Notes: generated by a model from the letters alone, not told the origin. Positions 8,684 through 17,724 are shown, counted from the stretch's first letter. The stretch: DNA of 64,000 nt from Anabaena lutea FACHB-196 (GCF_014698305.1 NZ_JACJST010000011.1:1-64000), one strand, 5' to 3'. Numbers and translations are program-made.

Positions 8684-9886
8684 CTAATAATTTTTGTTTG
8701 TCTGACTAATTTTTATTAGCGAATCCTCCAGACGAGCTAACACTACTTCACTTCTCCAACTTTTAGCTTTACTAATTGCATTTTTAGATAAATACTGCCA
8801 AGTTTGACGATTAGTATAAGTGCGAGCGATCGCATCCGCAAAAGCTTTGGCAGTCAGTTTTTTAACCAGTAATCCATCAACGTCATTTTCAATAATTTCT
8901 GCTGGTCCACCTGAATCATGGCAAATACAGGGTGTGCCTACAGACATAGCTTCAACTATACTACGACCATAAGGTTCACCCAGAGAAGTTGAGATCAGCA
9001 AATCTGCGGAATACAGATAGTTATAAACTTCACTATTAGGAACTTTCCCTTGCAGGTATATACAATCCTCCAATTTCTCTGAAGCGCAATAAGCTTCTAT
9101 ATTTGAACGCTCCGAACCATCTCCTAAAAGTGTTGCTTTCACATTAATTCCATAGTCACGCAGAAGCTTGACTGCTTGACAAAATATTAAAGGATTTTTA
9201 TTGGCAACAAGGTTGGCAACAAATAAGAGGTGAAAAGGTTTGGATTGATTAGGAACTTCCCTAATTGAAGAGAAATCGTAAATAGGAGGATCTACAATCA
9301 CAGGCAAACACAATACCTTAGCTTGGGGAAACTGATTTTGCATAGATTCAGCCTGCTTACTCGTCGCACAAATGATCAGAGAAGCAGCCTGTAATGTCTG
9401 ATGCCATCCTTTCTGGGCTAAAGGACTAACAAATTTTTCTATACCAATGCCAAATCTTGGTTTAGCCCTCATTGCCTCATTTTCTGGCCAGCCATAAAAT
9501 AGAGGTCCAACTACCAAAGGTTTGCCCCGGGTTTTGGGTAATGTCGGACAACCTGTTCCATAAGGGTGCATTCGCCACACAATATCAATATCATATTTAT
9601 GGCTTAAATCCTGCAACCAATTATCGGCTTTCCAGGAATGTTCCCAAGAAGCAAGAGAGTCAAAGGGGACACGATGTCTGCCACCCACTTTTACTTGTAA
9701 ATTAGGATATTCTTCAGAAATAGCAGCATATCTGGTGTAAGCAAAAATATCATGGTTGCGTCTGGTTAATCCGTTCAGTAAAGAGAAGCAAATTAGACCA
9801 TCGCCGTGAGATTCGCAGTCAGTCAGGTACTCTGAAGCTGAATGGACAAATATTGATAACGATTGATTAAAGATATTTGAGTCCAT
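8684..9886 (-). CDS. Glycosyltransferase family 4
   Basis: A 400-residue GT-B enzyme. The donor domain begins LLFVANLVANKNPLIF, the EX7E motif is in SLGEPYGRSIVEAM, and GGPAEIIENDVDGLLV closes the sugar-nucleotide site. It is the first intact gene after a decayed gene fragment at 9890-10172, whose stop lies 3 bases upstream of this start. The ATG at 9886 is followed directly by a normal GT4 N-terminal strand. Confidence 0.87.
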   Translation of the reverse strand: MDSNIFNQSLSIFVHSASEYLTDCESHGDGLICFSLLNGLTRRNHDIFAYTRYAAISEEYPNLQVKVGGRHRVPFDSLASWEHSWKADNWLQDLSHKYDIDIVWRMHPYGTGCPTLPKTRGKPLVVGPLFYGWPENEAMRAKPRFGIGIEKFVSPLAQKGWHQTLQAASLIICATSKQAESMQNQFPQAKVLCLPVIVDPPIYDFSSIREVPNQSKPFHLLFVANLVANKNPLIFCQAVKLLRDYGINVKATLLGDGSERSNIEAYCASEKLEDCIYLQGKVPNSEVYNYLYSADLLISTSLGEPYGRSIVEAMSVGTPCICHDSGGPAEIIENDVDGLLVKKLTAKAFADAIARTYTNRQTWQYLSKNAISKAKSWRSEVVLARLEDSLIKISQTNKNY

Positions 9887-9889
9887 TTT

Positions 9890-10172
9890 TCAGCTTTTTT
9901 GATGATAGGGAGATGCTAATAAACTTTGAATTAGGGGCAAGGCGCTTGGCTGAACAAAAGCTATATCTTTATCTAAATCGGGATGAAGAAATTCACCGAA
10001 CTGATAAGCAAACAAACCTTCATTTCTAACGTAAATATATTTGTTCACCAGTATGCCAACATAAACTGCTTATCGGTCTAAATTTTGGATAAAGGTGTCC
10101 AAGCCAAACAAATATTTTTTCTAAAATAGGAGACTGTGAGCATACCCAGCCTAACGGTTGAAGAAGTCTCAT
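9890..10172 (-). pseudogene. Decayed gene fragment with one frameshift
   Basis: On the minus strand an open frame from an ATG at 10172 reads RLLQPLGWVCSQSPILEK and onward through WLGHLYPKFRP and WHTGEQIY, then stops. A +1 shift near 10031-10046 joins it smoothly to YVRNEGLFAYQFGEFLHPD and onward to a stop at 9890. This looks like about 95 codons of one protein, broken by a single indel. I do not recognise the family. It fills what would otherwise be a 320-base gap in the operon and could be the tail of a lost operon gene. Confidence 0.5.
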
Positions 10173-10207
10173 AACTTTTATCTTACTTTCATCTTATTAA
10201 TTGCTGT

Positions 10208-10930
10208 TTAATTTTCTATCTTTGAGGTTGGCAATTTCATAATAATTGAAGGTCCACATTTAGCTACTATTTCATATCCATATTTACCTAAATAATTAAT
10301 AATTTCCAAATTTTCAATTTCTTTTAGAGAAATATCATGTTTTTCAAAAATTATAATTTTTGGTTTGTATATTTCCCAATTATTAGACCTAAGAATTGCT
10401 TCATCCATACCTTCTATATCAATACTCATTAAATCAATATTAGTTCCTTTTGGTAAGTATACATCTAACAGTTCCTCTAGGGTACTTGTTGTCAAAGTCT
10501 TTTTCTCAACTAATTTTACTCCCATAGATAAAGCCTTGTCAGCCATCTCTTGATCGAATGTATTATATGCAGCCTGTTCAAATATATAAAACTCCACGTT
10601 TTCTACTTTTTTTTCTGGATGTAACAAAAGCTCTAAATTTATATCTCTTGGTCGTAAAACTTGGAATATATCCATGATACCGGGAGCGCCATCAATATTA
10701 ATTCCTTGCCAGCCTTTGCAATAGAAGTGATGAGTATTAGAATAATAAACTGGATGGTGAGCGCCAATGTCTATATAAAATCCTTTCTGAATATCATTAG
10801 TTAGAAATCTCACAACCATGTCTTCACCAAATTGAGAATGAGACTGGTAAAAGCTTGGATATACGTTAGCTTTAAGTCTAGCCCAAATAGTAAACTTCAG
10901 TTTAATAAGCCATTTCTCTAAAATATTCAT
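10208..10930 (-). CDS. FkbM family methyltransferase
   Basis: A 240-residue FkbM-type methyltransferase. SQFGEDMVVRFL and GFYIDIGAHHPVYYSNT form the SAM site (about residues 32-66), and IDLMSIDIEGMDEAILRSN is the family signature. This SQFGED...DIGAHHP subtype is common in exopolysaccharide clusters. The start overlaps the flippase stop by 4 bases, so the two are translationally coupled. It probably methylates a sugar hydroxyl on the glycan intermediate. Confidence 0.86.
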   Translation of the reverse strand: MNILEKWLIKLKFTIWARLKANVYPSFYQSHSQFGEDMVVRFLTNDIQKGFYIDIGAHHPVYYSNTHHFYCKGWQGINIDGAPGIMDIFQVLRPRDINLELLLHPEKKVENVEFYIFEQAAYNTFDQEMADKALSMGVKLVEKKTLTTSTLEELLDVYLPKGTNIDLMSIDIEGMDEAILRSNNWEIYKPKIIIFEKHDISLKEIENLEIINYLGKYGYEIVAKCGPSIIMKLPTSKIEN

Positions 10931-12192
10931 ATATTTAGGCTAGTATTCTTTAAACCCTTGTAAGTCATGTATGAATTTAATATAACCCCTGGAATCAAAG
11001 GAACCATTCCGAATATAATTGCTCCTTTAAGTGTAGACACATTTACCAATAAAACTGCAACAATCTGTGCCATAAGTGTTCCAGGTATCTGTAACCAGAC
11101 AAGATCAAGCCATGCTTTGGAAGCATTGAGAGACCACATAGTATTAACAACAAAAAACAATCCTGAACTAACTATGACTAAAATTAATTCTGACTGTAAA
11201 TGTGCGTATTTCGAGCCTATGATCCATAGAAATTGACTAGGAAAAAGTGCGGCTAAACCTACTAAAGCTCCTGAAAATATACACATGGTGCAGAGAATTT
11301 GGCAATAGCGACGGAATAGAAGCTTTGGAGACTGACAACGAGCAAAGCTTGGTAGTATAATCCCATTCATAACTGAGCCTATAATGGAAAAAATAACCGC
11401 CAAACGCCCTAATGCTCCAATTTCAGCAACAGTTTGTACATTGCCAAAGATACTCAGTAACCATACGGTAATTTGTCCTTGGAAACAGTAAAATATTGTA
11501 TTAGGTGCTGATTTTTGAATAATTTTGGTAATTTCTGCCCTATCTTCTTGATTCAAGGGGGCTTTCCTGTCAATATTATCAATTACTAAATTTCCTAACA
11601 GCAACCTCTGTATTCCTAGTGCAATTGAGGAGGCAGATGTGACTAAAGCTGTGTTGAAAACTGTTAGATAAGAAACCCCCAATAAGGCTATTCTAGAAAT
11701 ATTCAACGCTAAATCCAGTTTCTGAATTCGACTGACTTGTGAATGGAGACGGGGTACAATATTCAACACACCAATAGTCAATTGAAAATAAAGTCCCACC
11801 AGTACCGCAATTGTAATTAAAATTGCGTATAACAGGGAAGCTCCATTTCTGAATAGCATCCAGATAGAAATTGGTGTCACAACTGTAATGGAAATAGCAG
11901 CTAGATAATAGCGAAGATGTAAAGCTGTATTGATTAATTGTCCAAAGCGATACCTATCTTGCCATACCTTACCACCAATCGCTGAAAGTCCAATACTGAT
12001 ACCCATGTCAGCCAAAACACTCATAGTCCCTTGCATTGTAGTAGCAATGGTATAGTAGGCATATTCTCGCTGTTCTAAAGTACGAACTATGAATAGACCA
12101 CTAGCGAGGGTTAAAGCTTGAACTATAATTTGCACAGAGACAAATTTGCCCAGTAATTTAGTCCAATGAACAAAATTTGCAGGTAGAGACAT
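10927..12192 (-). CDS. Polysaccharide flippase-like membrane protein (Wzx/MOP type)
   Basis: A 421-residue protein with about 12 hydrophobic segments and the layout of the oligosaccharide flippase family: an N-terminal FVSVQIIVQALTLASGLFIVRTL helix, short loops, and paired helices to the end. It is inferred to move lipid-linked oligosaccharide across the inner membrane, working with the O-antigen polymerase-like gene at 2854-4218. It is the first gene of the minus-strand set; about 216 non-coding bases upstream probably hold the promoter. Confidence 0.78.
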   Translation of the reverse strand: MSLPANFVHWTKLLGKFVSVQIIVQALTLASGLFIVRTLEQREYAYYTIATTMQGTMSVLADMGISIGLSAIGGKVWQDRYRFGQLINTALHLRYYLAAISITVVTPISIWMLFRNGASLLYAILITIAVLVGLYFQLTIGVLNIVPRLHSQVSRIQKLDLALNISRIALLGVSYLTVFNTALVTSASSIALGIQRLLLGNLVIDNIDRKAPLNQEDRAEITKIIQKSAPNTIFYCFQGQITVWLLSIFGNVQTVAEIGALGRLAVIFSIIGSVMNGIILPSFARCQSPKLLFRRYCQILCTMCIFSGALVGLAALFPSQFLWIIGSKYAHLQSELILVIVSSGLFFVVNTMWSLNASKAWLDLVWLQIPGTLMAQIVAVLLVNVSTLKGAIIFGMVPLIPGVILNSYMTYKGLKNTSLNI

Positions 12193-12408
12193 CTACTCAC
12201 TCGTCTCTTTTTATTAGTAGACAGTCAATTTTCATTTAGATAAATCCACAATTTTCACTTAGTATTACTCTAACTCAGGTTAAAGTACTTGCTTATACTT
12301 GTCAATCCGTTAATTTTACTATTTTTATTTAACGGTTTGCATAAGTCTCTATAGAAAATATGTATGCAACAATCAAACTAATCCTGTCTACTAAAAGTTT
12401 CAAATTGA

Positions 12409-13842
12409 TTAAGCAGGTTTCCAAGTACCATGAAAGCTGTGGGGAATAACGCTGGGTAAACCTAGTTTACAAACAGGTTCATCGTTCAAGTGTTGGCTCT
12501 CAAATACCCAAACCTCGCTATTATTTGTATTACCATCGTAAACTACTGTTAAAATCCAACTTTGCTCAGGGTTTTGATTGTCTTGTGCTGGGAGAGGTTC
12601 ACAAGGATAGCGATTTTCACCCAAGTCTGCTTCCGACAGAGTTCCAGTTTGATGATCAAAACGAGCAATACCGTTTAATATTTCTCCTTCAATATCTGTT
12701 CCTTCCCGAAAAATAGACATATAGCTATAGCGAGAGAACTTACCCACATTTTGTGGTGGAACATTAGGAAATTCACAAGTTCTATTTAATAGAGTTTCAA
12801 TTCCCGTTACTTTCGCTGTTTGCGGATTAAGTTGTACCCGCGTCAACGTGGTTTTAGCAATTGTTTGAGTTTCTCCAGATGCAACCTCTTTTAAAAATTG
12901 ATTAGTTTGAAAATCTGCATAACGGGAAAAATCTACAATCACCGTACCGCTATCATCAACATAACCATTTCCAAAATGCCATTGAAACCAAGGTTCTGTA
13001 ATTCCTTCACTCACTAAAGATAAAGTTTCTCTGTCAATTACTAAAATCTTAGTTCCTTTTTGTGGTAGCCATTGCAGCGAATCACTGTAACTACTAATTC
13101 CCAACAAAACAGGCCAAACATTTAAATGTACCGCCGGCGCAAAAAATATTAAATATTGTCCCGCTAACACAAAATCATGTATAACTGGAAAACCTGCTAA
13201 TGTCAACTTCGCAGTTTTCAGAATCTTGCCCGTCAAGTCACTTTTGTAGAGACTTAATATCGCATTTGCTCCCGGACTCACACCAAAATTAAAAATTTCT
13301 CCTGTTGCATAATCAACTTTAGGATGGGCAGAATAAGGTTGTTTTTTCTCTAAACCATCTAAATTATCTAATCCTTGAGTTTCTAAAGTTTGCAAATCTA
13401 ACGCATAAGGATTATCACCTTCCCACAATGCCAGCAGTTTATCAGGTAATGCCAAAACCGAAGTATTTGCAGCGTGCTTAACAGGTTTTTGCCATTGATT
13501 CCAAATGGGACCCGGTGCAGTCATGCCATAATTACCATACAGCAATTTACCCGCCGCAGTTTCTTCTTGATAACCAGCAGTCTGCACGTACCGATAAACC
13601 CCAGTCGCACCAGCATCAGTAAAATGGACGGCTAAAATAGCACCATCTCCATCAAACCAATGTCCTACTGACACACCACCCCGTTCTAGTCTTGCTGCAC
13701 CATTGCGGTAGAGTGTACCCCGCAAACCATCAGGGATTTTACCCGCGAGAACAGGTAATTGCGTGGGAGGAAATTCAGTTGCAGGTTGAGATATGGCTTT
13801 TGCCCAAGTTTTTTTTGTTGACTTTTTATTGATTGTTTGCAT
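12409..13842 (-). CDS. Carotenoid cleavage oxygenase (RPE65/CCD family)
   Basis: A 477-residue seven-bladed propeller oxygenase that would cleave a conjugated double bond of a carotenoid or apocarotenoid with O2. The four iron-binding histidines are visible in their usual contexts: YSAHPK, VIHDFV, WHFGNG and, at the C-terminus, FHGTW. The N-terminal GLRGTLYRNG and HWFDGDGA segments are family hallmarks. Length fits cyanobacterial enzymes (about 460-490). It lies 117 bases after a Rieske oxygenase gene in the same direction. I cannot tell whether it acts on full-length carotenoids or apocarotenals. Confidence 0.93.
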   Translation of the reverse strand: MQTINKKSTKKTWAKAISQPATEFPPTQLPVLAGKIPDGLRGTLYRNGAARLERGGVSVGHWFDGDGAILAVHFTDAGATGVYRYVQTAGYQEETAAGKLLYGNYGMTAPGPIWNQWQKPVKHAANTSVLALPDKLLALWEGDNPYALDLQTLETQGLDNLDGLEKKQPYSAHPKVDYATGEIFNFGVSPGANAILSLYKSDLTGKILKTAKLTLAGFPVIHDFVLAGQYLIFFAPAVHLNVWPVLLGISSYSDSLQWLPQKGTKILVIDRETLSLVSEGITEPWFQWHFGNGYVDDSGTVIVDFSRYADFQTNQFLKEVASGETQTIAKTTLTRVQLNPQTAKVTGIETLLNRTCEFPNVPPQNVGKFSRYSYMSIFREGTDIEGEILNGIARFDHQTGTLSEADLGENRYPCEPLPAQDNQNPEQSWILTVVYDGNTNNSEVWVFESQHLNDEPVCKLGLPSVIPHSFHGTWKPA

Positions 13843-13959
13843 AGAAATTTTTGGTTTATAGAGTTTTTCTAATCAATAGGAATCACTAATGATAGTTATA
13901 TCACTTAAGCTATTGGCTAGGGTTTTCACCCATGCACAATAGCTGAGTGTTGAGATAGG

Positions 13960-14901
13960 TTAAATCGTCACTGCTTGACGAGCGATCGCTTGATGATACC
14001 AACGACGAAAAAGGAGTGTTGCTCGATCAGTGGGAACATTACATTCCCCAGTTGTAGCAGGAATCTCACCTTGATGCGATTCAATCACTACTTTATCTTC
14101 AATAATGGGAGTGATGAACTCATCGAGCATGGCCACAGCATGAGGCTCAAGCAACTGAATTGCGATTAAGATTCGTGTTTGATACTGATTGATGGGGATT
14201 GCGAAAAAATGACTCCGAACAGGCATTCCCATTTCATCAAACTTCAGAACAACTAAGTTTGGCTGATGCCATTCAAAGGCAAAGCCAGATTCTATGTTGT
14301 GATAGCGATTAAAAATTTGAACGCTATGTTTTGTCTGTGTAATTTGAAATTCAGCAAAACTACCAGCCTTGATCGCCTGACCAACTTCGCCTCCGAAGGA
14401 ATTACGATGCACAAACGGCACATGGACATAATCCATTGCGTTCTCGACTACTCTTGTCCAGTGAACATTCCAAACCTCATGATGAATGAAGTAGAATTCA
14501 GGCGATCGCATTAAACTCTCAGGAACTTCCAGATCCGGAACTTCACCTTGACCTGTAAACACCCAAACTAACCCAGCAATGATGCGAGTCGGTAAGCTCA
14601 CAGCGGAAAGCACAGACAACTTAACATCAGCTGGATTATTCAGGGGAACGTGTCTACAAGCACCATTTTGGTCAAACTGCCAGCCGTGATAAGGGCATTC
14701 TAAACATCCGTTTTCGTTGACACGACCGAGTGAAAGGGCAACGCCCCGATGAGGACAGCGATCTAAAAGCGCCCCAATTTCACCTGTCAAATTCCGAAAT
14801 AAAACCAGACGTTCCCCTGCAAGTTCAACAGCTACAGGGGTATTCTCAACTTCAGCAACAGGCAGAACAGGTGTCCAAAAATTAGGTAACAGGTCAAACA
14901 T
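13960..14901 (-). CDS. Rieske [2Fe-2S] ring-hydroxylating oxygenase (PaO-like)
   Basis: A 313-residue oxygenase. The Rieske cluster ligands are in CPHRG and, 17 residues later, CPYHGW. The mononuclear iron site is NAMDYVHVPFVH, matching the usual NxxDxxHxxxxH. It lacks the C-terminal membrane segment of plant pheophorbide a oxygenase, so the substrate is uncertain. It lies 66 bases downstream of a TetR gene, and the gap contains an ACCTAA/TTAGGT palindrome that also occurs in front of tetR, so repression by that regulator is likely. Confidence 0.88.
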   Translation of the reverse strand: MFDLLPNFWTPVLPVAEVENTPVAVELAGERLVLFRNLTGEIGALLDRCPHRGVALSLGRVNENGCLECPYHGWQFDQNGACRHVPLNNPADVKLSVLSAVSLPTRIIAGLVWVFTGQGEVPDLEVPESLMRSPEFYFIHHEVWNVHWTRVVENAMDYVHVPFVHRNSFGGEVGQAIKAGSFAEFQITQTKHSVQIFNRYHNIESGFAFEWHQPNLVVLKFDEMGMPVRSHFFAIPINQYQTRILIAIQLLEPHAVAMLDEFITPIIEDKVVIESHQGEIPATTGECNVPTDRATLLFRRWYHQAIARQAVTI

Positions 14902-14932
14902 GATCAGTTTCTCCTTGTATGGAAAATAAACA

Positions 14933-14946
14933 ACCTAAAATTAGGT
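14933..14946. promoter_or_regulatory. Candidate TetR operator upstream of Rieske gene
   Basis: A 14-bp dyad, ACCTAA-AA-TTAGGT, followed directly by a further AGGT. It lies 32 bases upstream of the Rieske oxygenase start, between that gene and tetR. The same half-sites occur before tetR. The spacers differ (2 versus 6 bases), so the precise operator frame is uncertain. Confidence 0.5.
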
Positions 14947-14967
14947 AGGTAAGAATGCAAAAAAAAA

Positions 14968-15558
14968 TTAATTCGAGACAGAACCTTTCAAAAGTAGCTC
15001 AATCAAATCATTAACTAATTCCTCATCAGTCTTAGAGCCATATTTTCTAAAGGTATACAGCGATTCTAAAGCAGACAAGAAAGTACCTCCAATGAAGCCC
15101 AAATTGCTTTGGAACTGATCCTTTAACTGATGTCGATATTGGATGAATAACGCCTCAATGGGAGCGAATGCACACCGATATATTGCTTCTTCGAGTTGAG
15201 CAGCTTTGTCTGAAGATAGCTCTGGTAAATCGCTCATGATCATTCTTCCAGCGTTAAGAGGAGGCTGCTGAATCAACCAAACTCCAACTTCAAGCAAGCA
15301 ACTTTCTAAGGTTGGCTTCGCTCTGGAAATCAATCTTTCAAGGGAGATAAGCCGATGTTCTAAATGACGCAACATTACCTCAACATACAAATCTTCCTTT
15401 CCCAGAGGAAAGTGGTAGTAAAGTGAGGCTTGCTTGATGCCAAGTTTGTTAGCAACATGACTTAGGGTAACAGTTGTATAACCGCGAGATACAAATAATT
15501 GCTCCGCTGCATCTAGAACAGCCTCTCTTGACGAGGTTTGATTAGCTTTTTTATTCAC
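14968..15558 (-). CDS. TetR family transcriptional regulator
   Basis: A 196-residue regulator. The N-terminal helix-turn-helix spans about residues 12-58 (AVLDAAEQLFVSRGY, LSHVANKLGIKQASLYYHF), followed by an all-helical ligand domain. The start is GTG at 15558; the ATG two bases upstream runs at once into a stop. The start codon abuts a palindrome, so translation initiation overlaps the probable operator. Its likely target is its own gene and the Rieske oxygenase downstream, possibly also the carotenoid oxygenase. The effector is unknown. Confidence 0.88.
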   Translation of the reverse strand: MNKKANQTSSREAVLDAAEQLFVSRGYTTVTLSHVANKLGIKQASLYYHFPLGKEDLYVEVMLRHLEHRLISLERLISRAKPTLESCLLEVGVWLIQQPPLNAGRMIMSDLPELSSDKAAQLEEAIYRCAFAPIEALFIQYRHQLKDQFQSNLGFIGGTFLSALESLYTFRKYGSKTDEELVNDLIELLLKGSVSN

Positions 15559-15561
15559 ATC

Positions 15562-15579
15562 ACCTAACTTAAATTAGGT
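15562..15579. promoter_or_regulatory. Candidate TetR autoregulatory operator
   Basis: The dyad ACCTAA-CTTAAA-TTAGGT lies 3 bases upstream of the tetR GTG start. Half-sites are identical to those at 14933-14946. Its position over the translation start favours autorepression. Confidence 0.5.
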
Positions 15580-15640
15580 AGACTATTTTGTCAAGTAGTG
15601 GGAAAAGTATAATAAATATTCAGTAAATTGCAATATATCC

Positions 15641-15677
15641 AAAAAATCTAGTTAAATTTTATTATCTCCACCTAAAC
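15641..15677 (+). repeat. Direct repeat flanking the restriction-modification module, left copy
   Basis: 37 bases, 33 identical to 17688-17724; the four differences are all C/T. It starts AAAAAATCTAGTTAAAT. It includes the last eight codons and stop of the restriction endonuclease gene (read on the minus strand) and 11 bases beyond. Confidence 0.75.
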
Positions 15678-16296
15678 ACGGACATCCTAAATGCACACAC
15701 AACTTTTGGCAGTGTTGAATTACCTGTGGCTGTAGATTAGAGATAGTGATGGGATTAGCAGGTAAGAGAGTGGCAAAGGATCTTCCTGAGTGTATTTCAT
15801 CCCATAGAGATCGCATTTGTAAGCCCCGTCCTTTACCGGGTGCATGAATGCCAAAGCCAGAAATGATACTGCACCAAACAGGCCGAAAATGCCTAATTAG
15901 CACAGACTCACCCCAAGCCACTAAATCCACAGCCATTGCTACTACCGTAAAGTGAAAATCTGCGACCTCAAGATTGTTAGCTTGGCGAATAGAATTTCTA
16001 TGTTCTCTTAAACGACCAATTAAACCGCCTGTAATAGTTCCTGTTCCAGTCCGCTTCCCTGGATTTTCTGCTTTGCCAATATAAATTGGCAGACAACAAG
16101 AATTTTGATTAGCGTAAGTTATAGCTGAGTAAAGCGGAAATTCTCCCCTGTAATAAAGTAAATAGACACCAACATAGCCAGCTAACTCTTCTTTGAGTTC
16201 TTCCAGTTCACTGAGAGGATAACAATGCTGTCTAGCTTGAAACTCAATTAACTGGTCACGTAGTGTTGGAGGTGCTTGAAAGACTTCTAATGGCAT
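15652..16296 (-). CDS. GIY-YIG restriction endonuclease, Eco29kI family
   Basis: A 214-residue GIY-YIG nuclease. The GVY and YIG elements are separated by exactly the 27 residues seen between Tyr49 and Tyr76 of Eco29kI. Then come RLREH (R and H four apart, as Arg104/His108), WGES for the metal-binding Glu142, and the family tail GFGIHAPGKGRG...SLWDEIHSGR. Twelve residues after that Glu, where Eco29kI has Asn154, this protein has Cys (RPVWCSI). That may weaken or abolish cleavage. The gene follows a C5 methyltransferase by 22 bases. Eco29kI cuts CCGCGG; the same target here is inference. The C-terminus lies inside a flanking repeat. Confidence 0.85.
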   Translation of the reverse strand: MPLEVFQAPPTLRDQLIEFQARQHCYPLSELEELKEELAGYVGVYLLYYRGEFPLYSAITYANQNSCCLPIYIGKAENPGKRTGTGTITGGLIGRLREHRNSIRQANNLEVADFHFTVVAMAVDLVAWGESVLIRHFRPVWCSIISGFGIHAPGKGRGLQMRSLWDEIHSGRSFATLLPANPITISNLQPQVIQHCQKLCVHLGCPCLGGDNKI

Positions 16297-16318
16297 GAAA
16301 AATTGTAACTATAAATAA

Positions 16319-17527
16319 CTAGACAGCAGTCTTAATTTTGAGCCGAGAGTCAACTTTTTGTAAATGGGTACGGATGCTAGTAGCGATAATATAAGCCAGG
16401 GTAACAGGTACAGCATTACCAATTTGACGCATGGACTCACCCCAAGCGCCGGGAAAGTAATAATCATCAGGGAAAGTTTGCAATCTTGCAGCCTCACGTA
16501 CCGTAAAATAGCGGACTTGTCCATCAGGGAAAGCGAGCATATTTTCACCACCAGGGACACCATGTACACCTGCTTTGAGAGTTTTGGCTGGTTCATCCCA
16601 AGGGCTACCTGTATGACCTGGATAGCTTTTAGCACCGGGAATGTAGATATGATTAGGAATTTCTGCTGCTAAAGTAGTTTTTTCAGGTGGTGGTAAGTCG
16701 GCGATCGCATCTCTCACAGTCAGCCAAGGAGAAGTTATACTACCAATTAAACTCGCTCCCTTCCGTTGATAGCTACTGCGTATTTTTTTGGGCATTTCTG
16801 GGCGATATAACTTAGCAATACCGTGATGTTCCCAGTATTCACCTGTCACCCATTTATGCCAAATCAGCGCCTCTTCTGTATGGGTTGGTTCAGGAAAAGA
16901 CCAGTTAGCTTGTAAATCGGAACGGAAACCAACAATAAACACTCGTTCACGTTTCTGTGGTACTCCATAATCAGCCGCATTTAACAACCGCCACGTCACC
17001 CGATAACTAAGTTCATCTTTGATATTACTGCGCTGATGTTGCTGAAGTCTGACTAAATGATCAGCCCAAGATTCATCAGCTTTGGGTTGCACTTCAGGAT
17101 AATTTAACTGTAAAAGAATATACTCAAAATAATTAATAAAATTAGGTCGCACTAAACCACGGACATTTTCAATTAAAAAAGCTTTAGGACGTAATTCCCG
17201 CACAGCGCGGAAAAATTCGGGAAACATATCCCGTTTATCTAAATAACCATTATGGTTGCCACCAATAGAAAAAGGCTGACAAGGTGGACCACCTGCTAAA
17301 ATGTCTATTTCTCCTCTCACATTGGAGTAGTCAAAATCAGCCACATCCATTTGATGGAGACACCAGTCACTCACAAGTCCCATCCCTCGACTTTGATTTT
17401 CACGGATGGTTTGACAACTATGTTTATCTCTTTCCACAAGTGCTTGATGATGGAAGCCAGCGCGATCGCATCCCATCGCTAGACCTCCAGCACCTGTAAA
17501 TAACTCTAGTGATTTTAATTTAGACAC
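16319..17527 (-). CDS. DNA (cytosine-5) methyltransferase of a type II system
   Basis: A 402-residue C5 methyltransferase with all main motifs: I (LELFTGAGGLAMG), IV with the catalytic Cys (GGPPCQPFS), VI (ENVRGL), VIII (QKRERVFIVGF) and X (QIGNAVPV). A variable target-recognition region lies between VIII and X. It modifies the target of the adjacent nuclease and is transcribed first, the order expected for safe establishment of a type II pair. No separate controller protein gene is seen. Methylation of CCGCGG is inferred from the nuclease family. Confidence 0.93.
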   Translation of the reverse strand: MSKLKSLELFTGAGGLAMGCDRAGFHHQALVERDKHSCQTIRENQSRGMGLVSDWCLHQMDVADFDYSNVRGEIDILAGGPPCQPFSIGGNHNGYLDKRDMFPEFFRAVRELRPKAFLIENVRGLVRPNFINYFEYILLQLNYPEVQPKADESWADHLVRLQQHQRSNIKDELSYRVTWRLLNAADYGVPQKRERVFIVGFRSDLQANWSFPEPTHTEEALIWHKWVTGEYWEHHGIAKLYRPEMPKKIRSSYQRKGASLIGSITSPWLTVRDAIADLPPPEKTTLAAEIPNHIYIPGAKSYPGHTGSPWDEPAKTLKAGVHGVPGGENMLAFPDGQVRYFTVREAARLQTFPDDYYFPGAWGESMRQIGNAVPVTLAYIIATSIRTHLQKVDSRLKIKTAV

Positions 17528-17569
17528 AGACTATACAATTGCAAAACATATTGATGATACAGCAGAATT

Positions 17570-17597
17570 CAGGAGTCAGGAGTCAGGAGTCAGGAGT
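17570..17597 (+). repeat. Short tandem repeats, CAGGAGT units
   Basis: Four tandem CAGGAGT heptamers just upstream of the methyltransferase start. The same heptamer recurs at 30786-30853, typical of cyanobacterial short tandemly repeated sequences. Confidence 0.85.
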
Positions 17598-17687
17598 AAA
17601 ACTGGCTTGGTGTCTAGGTTTCAATTTTGATTCTGTACCTCATTGATCTGCAATCTGCTGTATATCTAACTTGCAGTCAGTGAATAT

Positions 17688-17724
17688 AAAAAATCTAGTT
17701 AAATCTTATTATCCCCATTTAAAC
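17688..17724 (+). repeat. Direct repeat flanking the restriction-modification module, right copy
   Basis: Counterpart of 15641-15677 with four C/T differences. It ends 6 bases before the thioesterase ATG. The pair brackets both restriction-modification genes. Confidence 0.75.

Noticed and set aside
12193-12408. Gene or operator in the gap between the flippase and the carotenoid oxygenase
   Set aside because: A+T-rich, no frame of length, no repeated half-sites of the TetR type.
16309-16635. 108-codon minus-strand frame overlapping the methyltransferase
   Set aside because: Shadow of the methyltransferase gene in another frame, with no plausible protein features.
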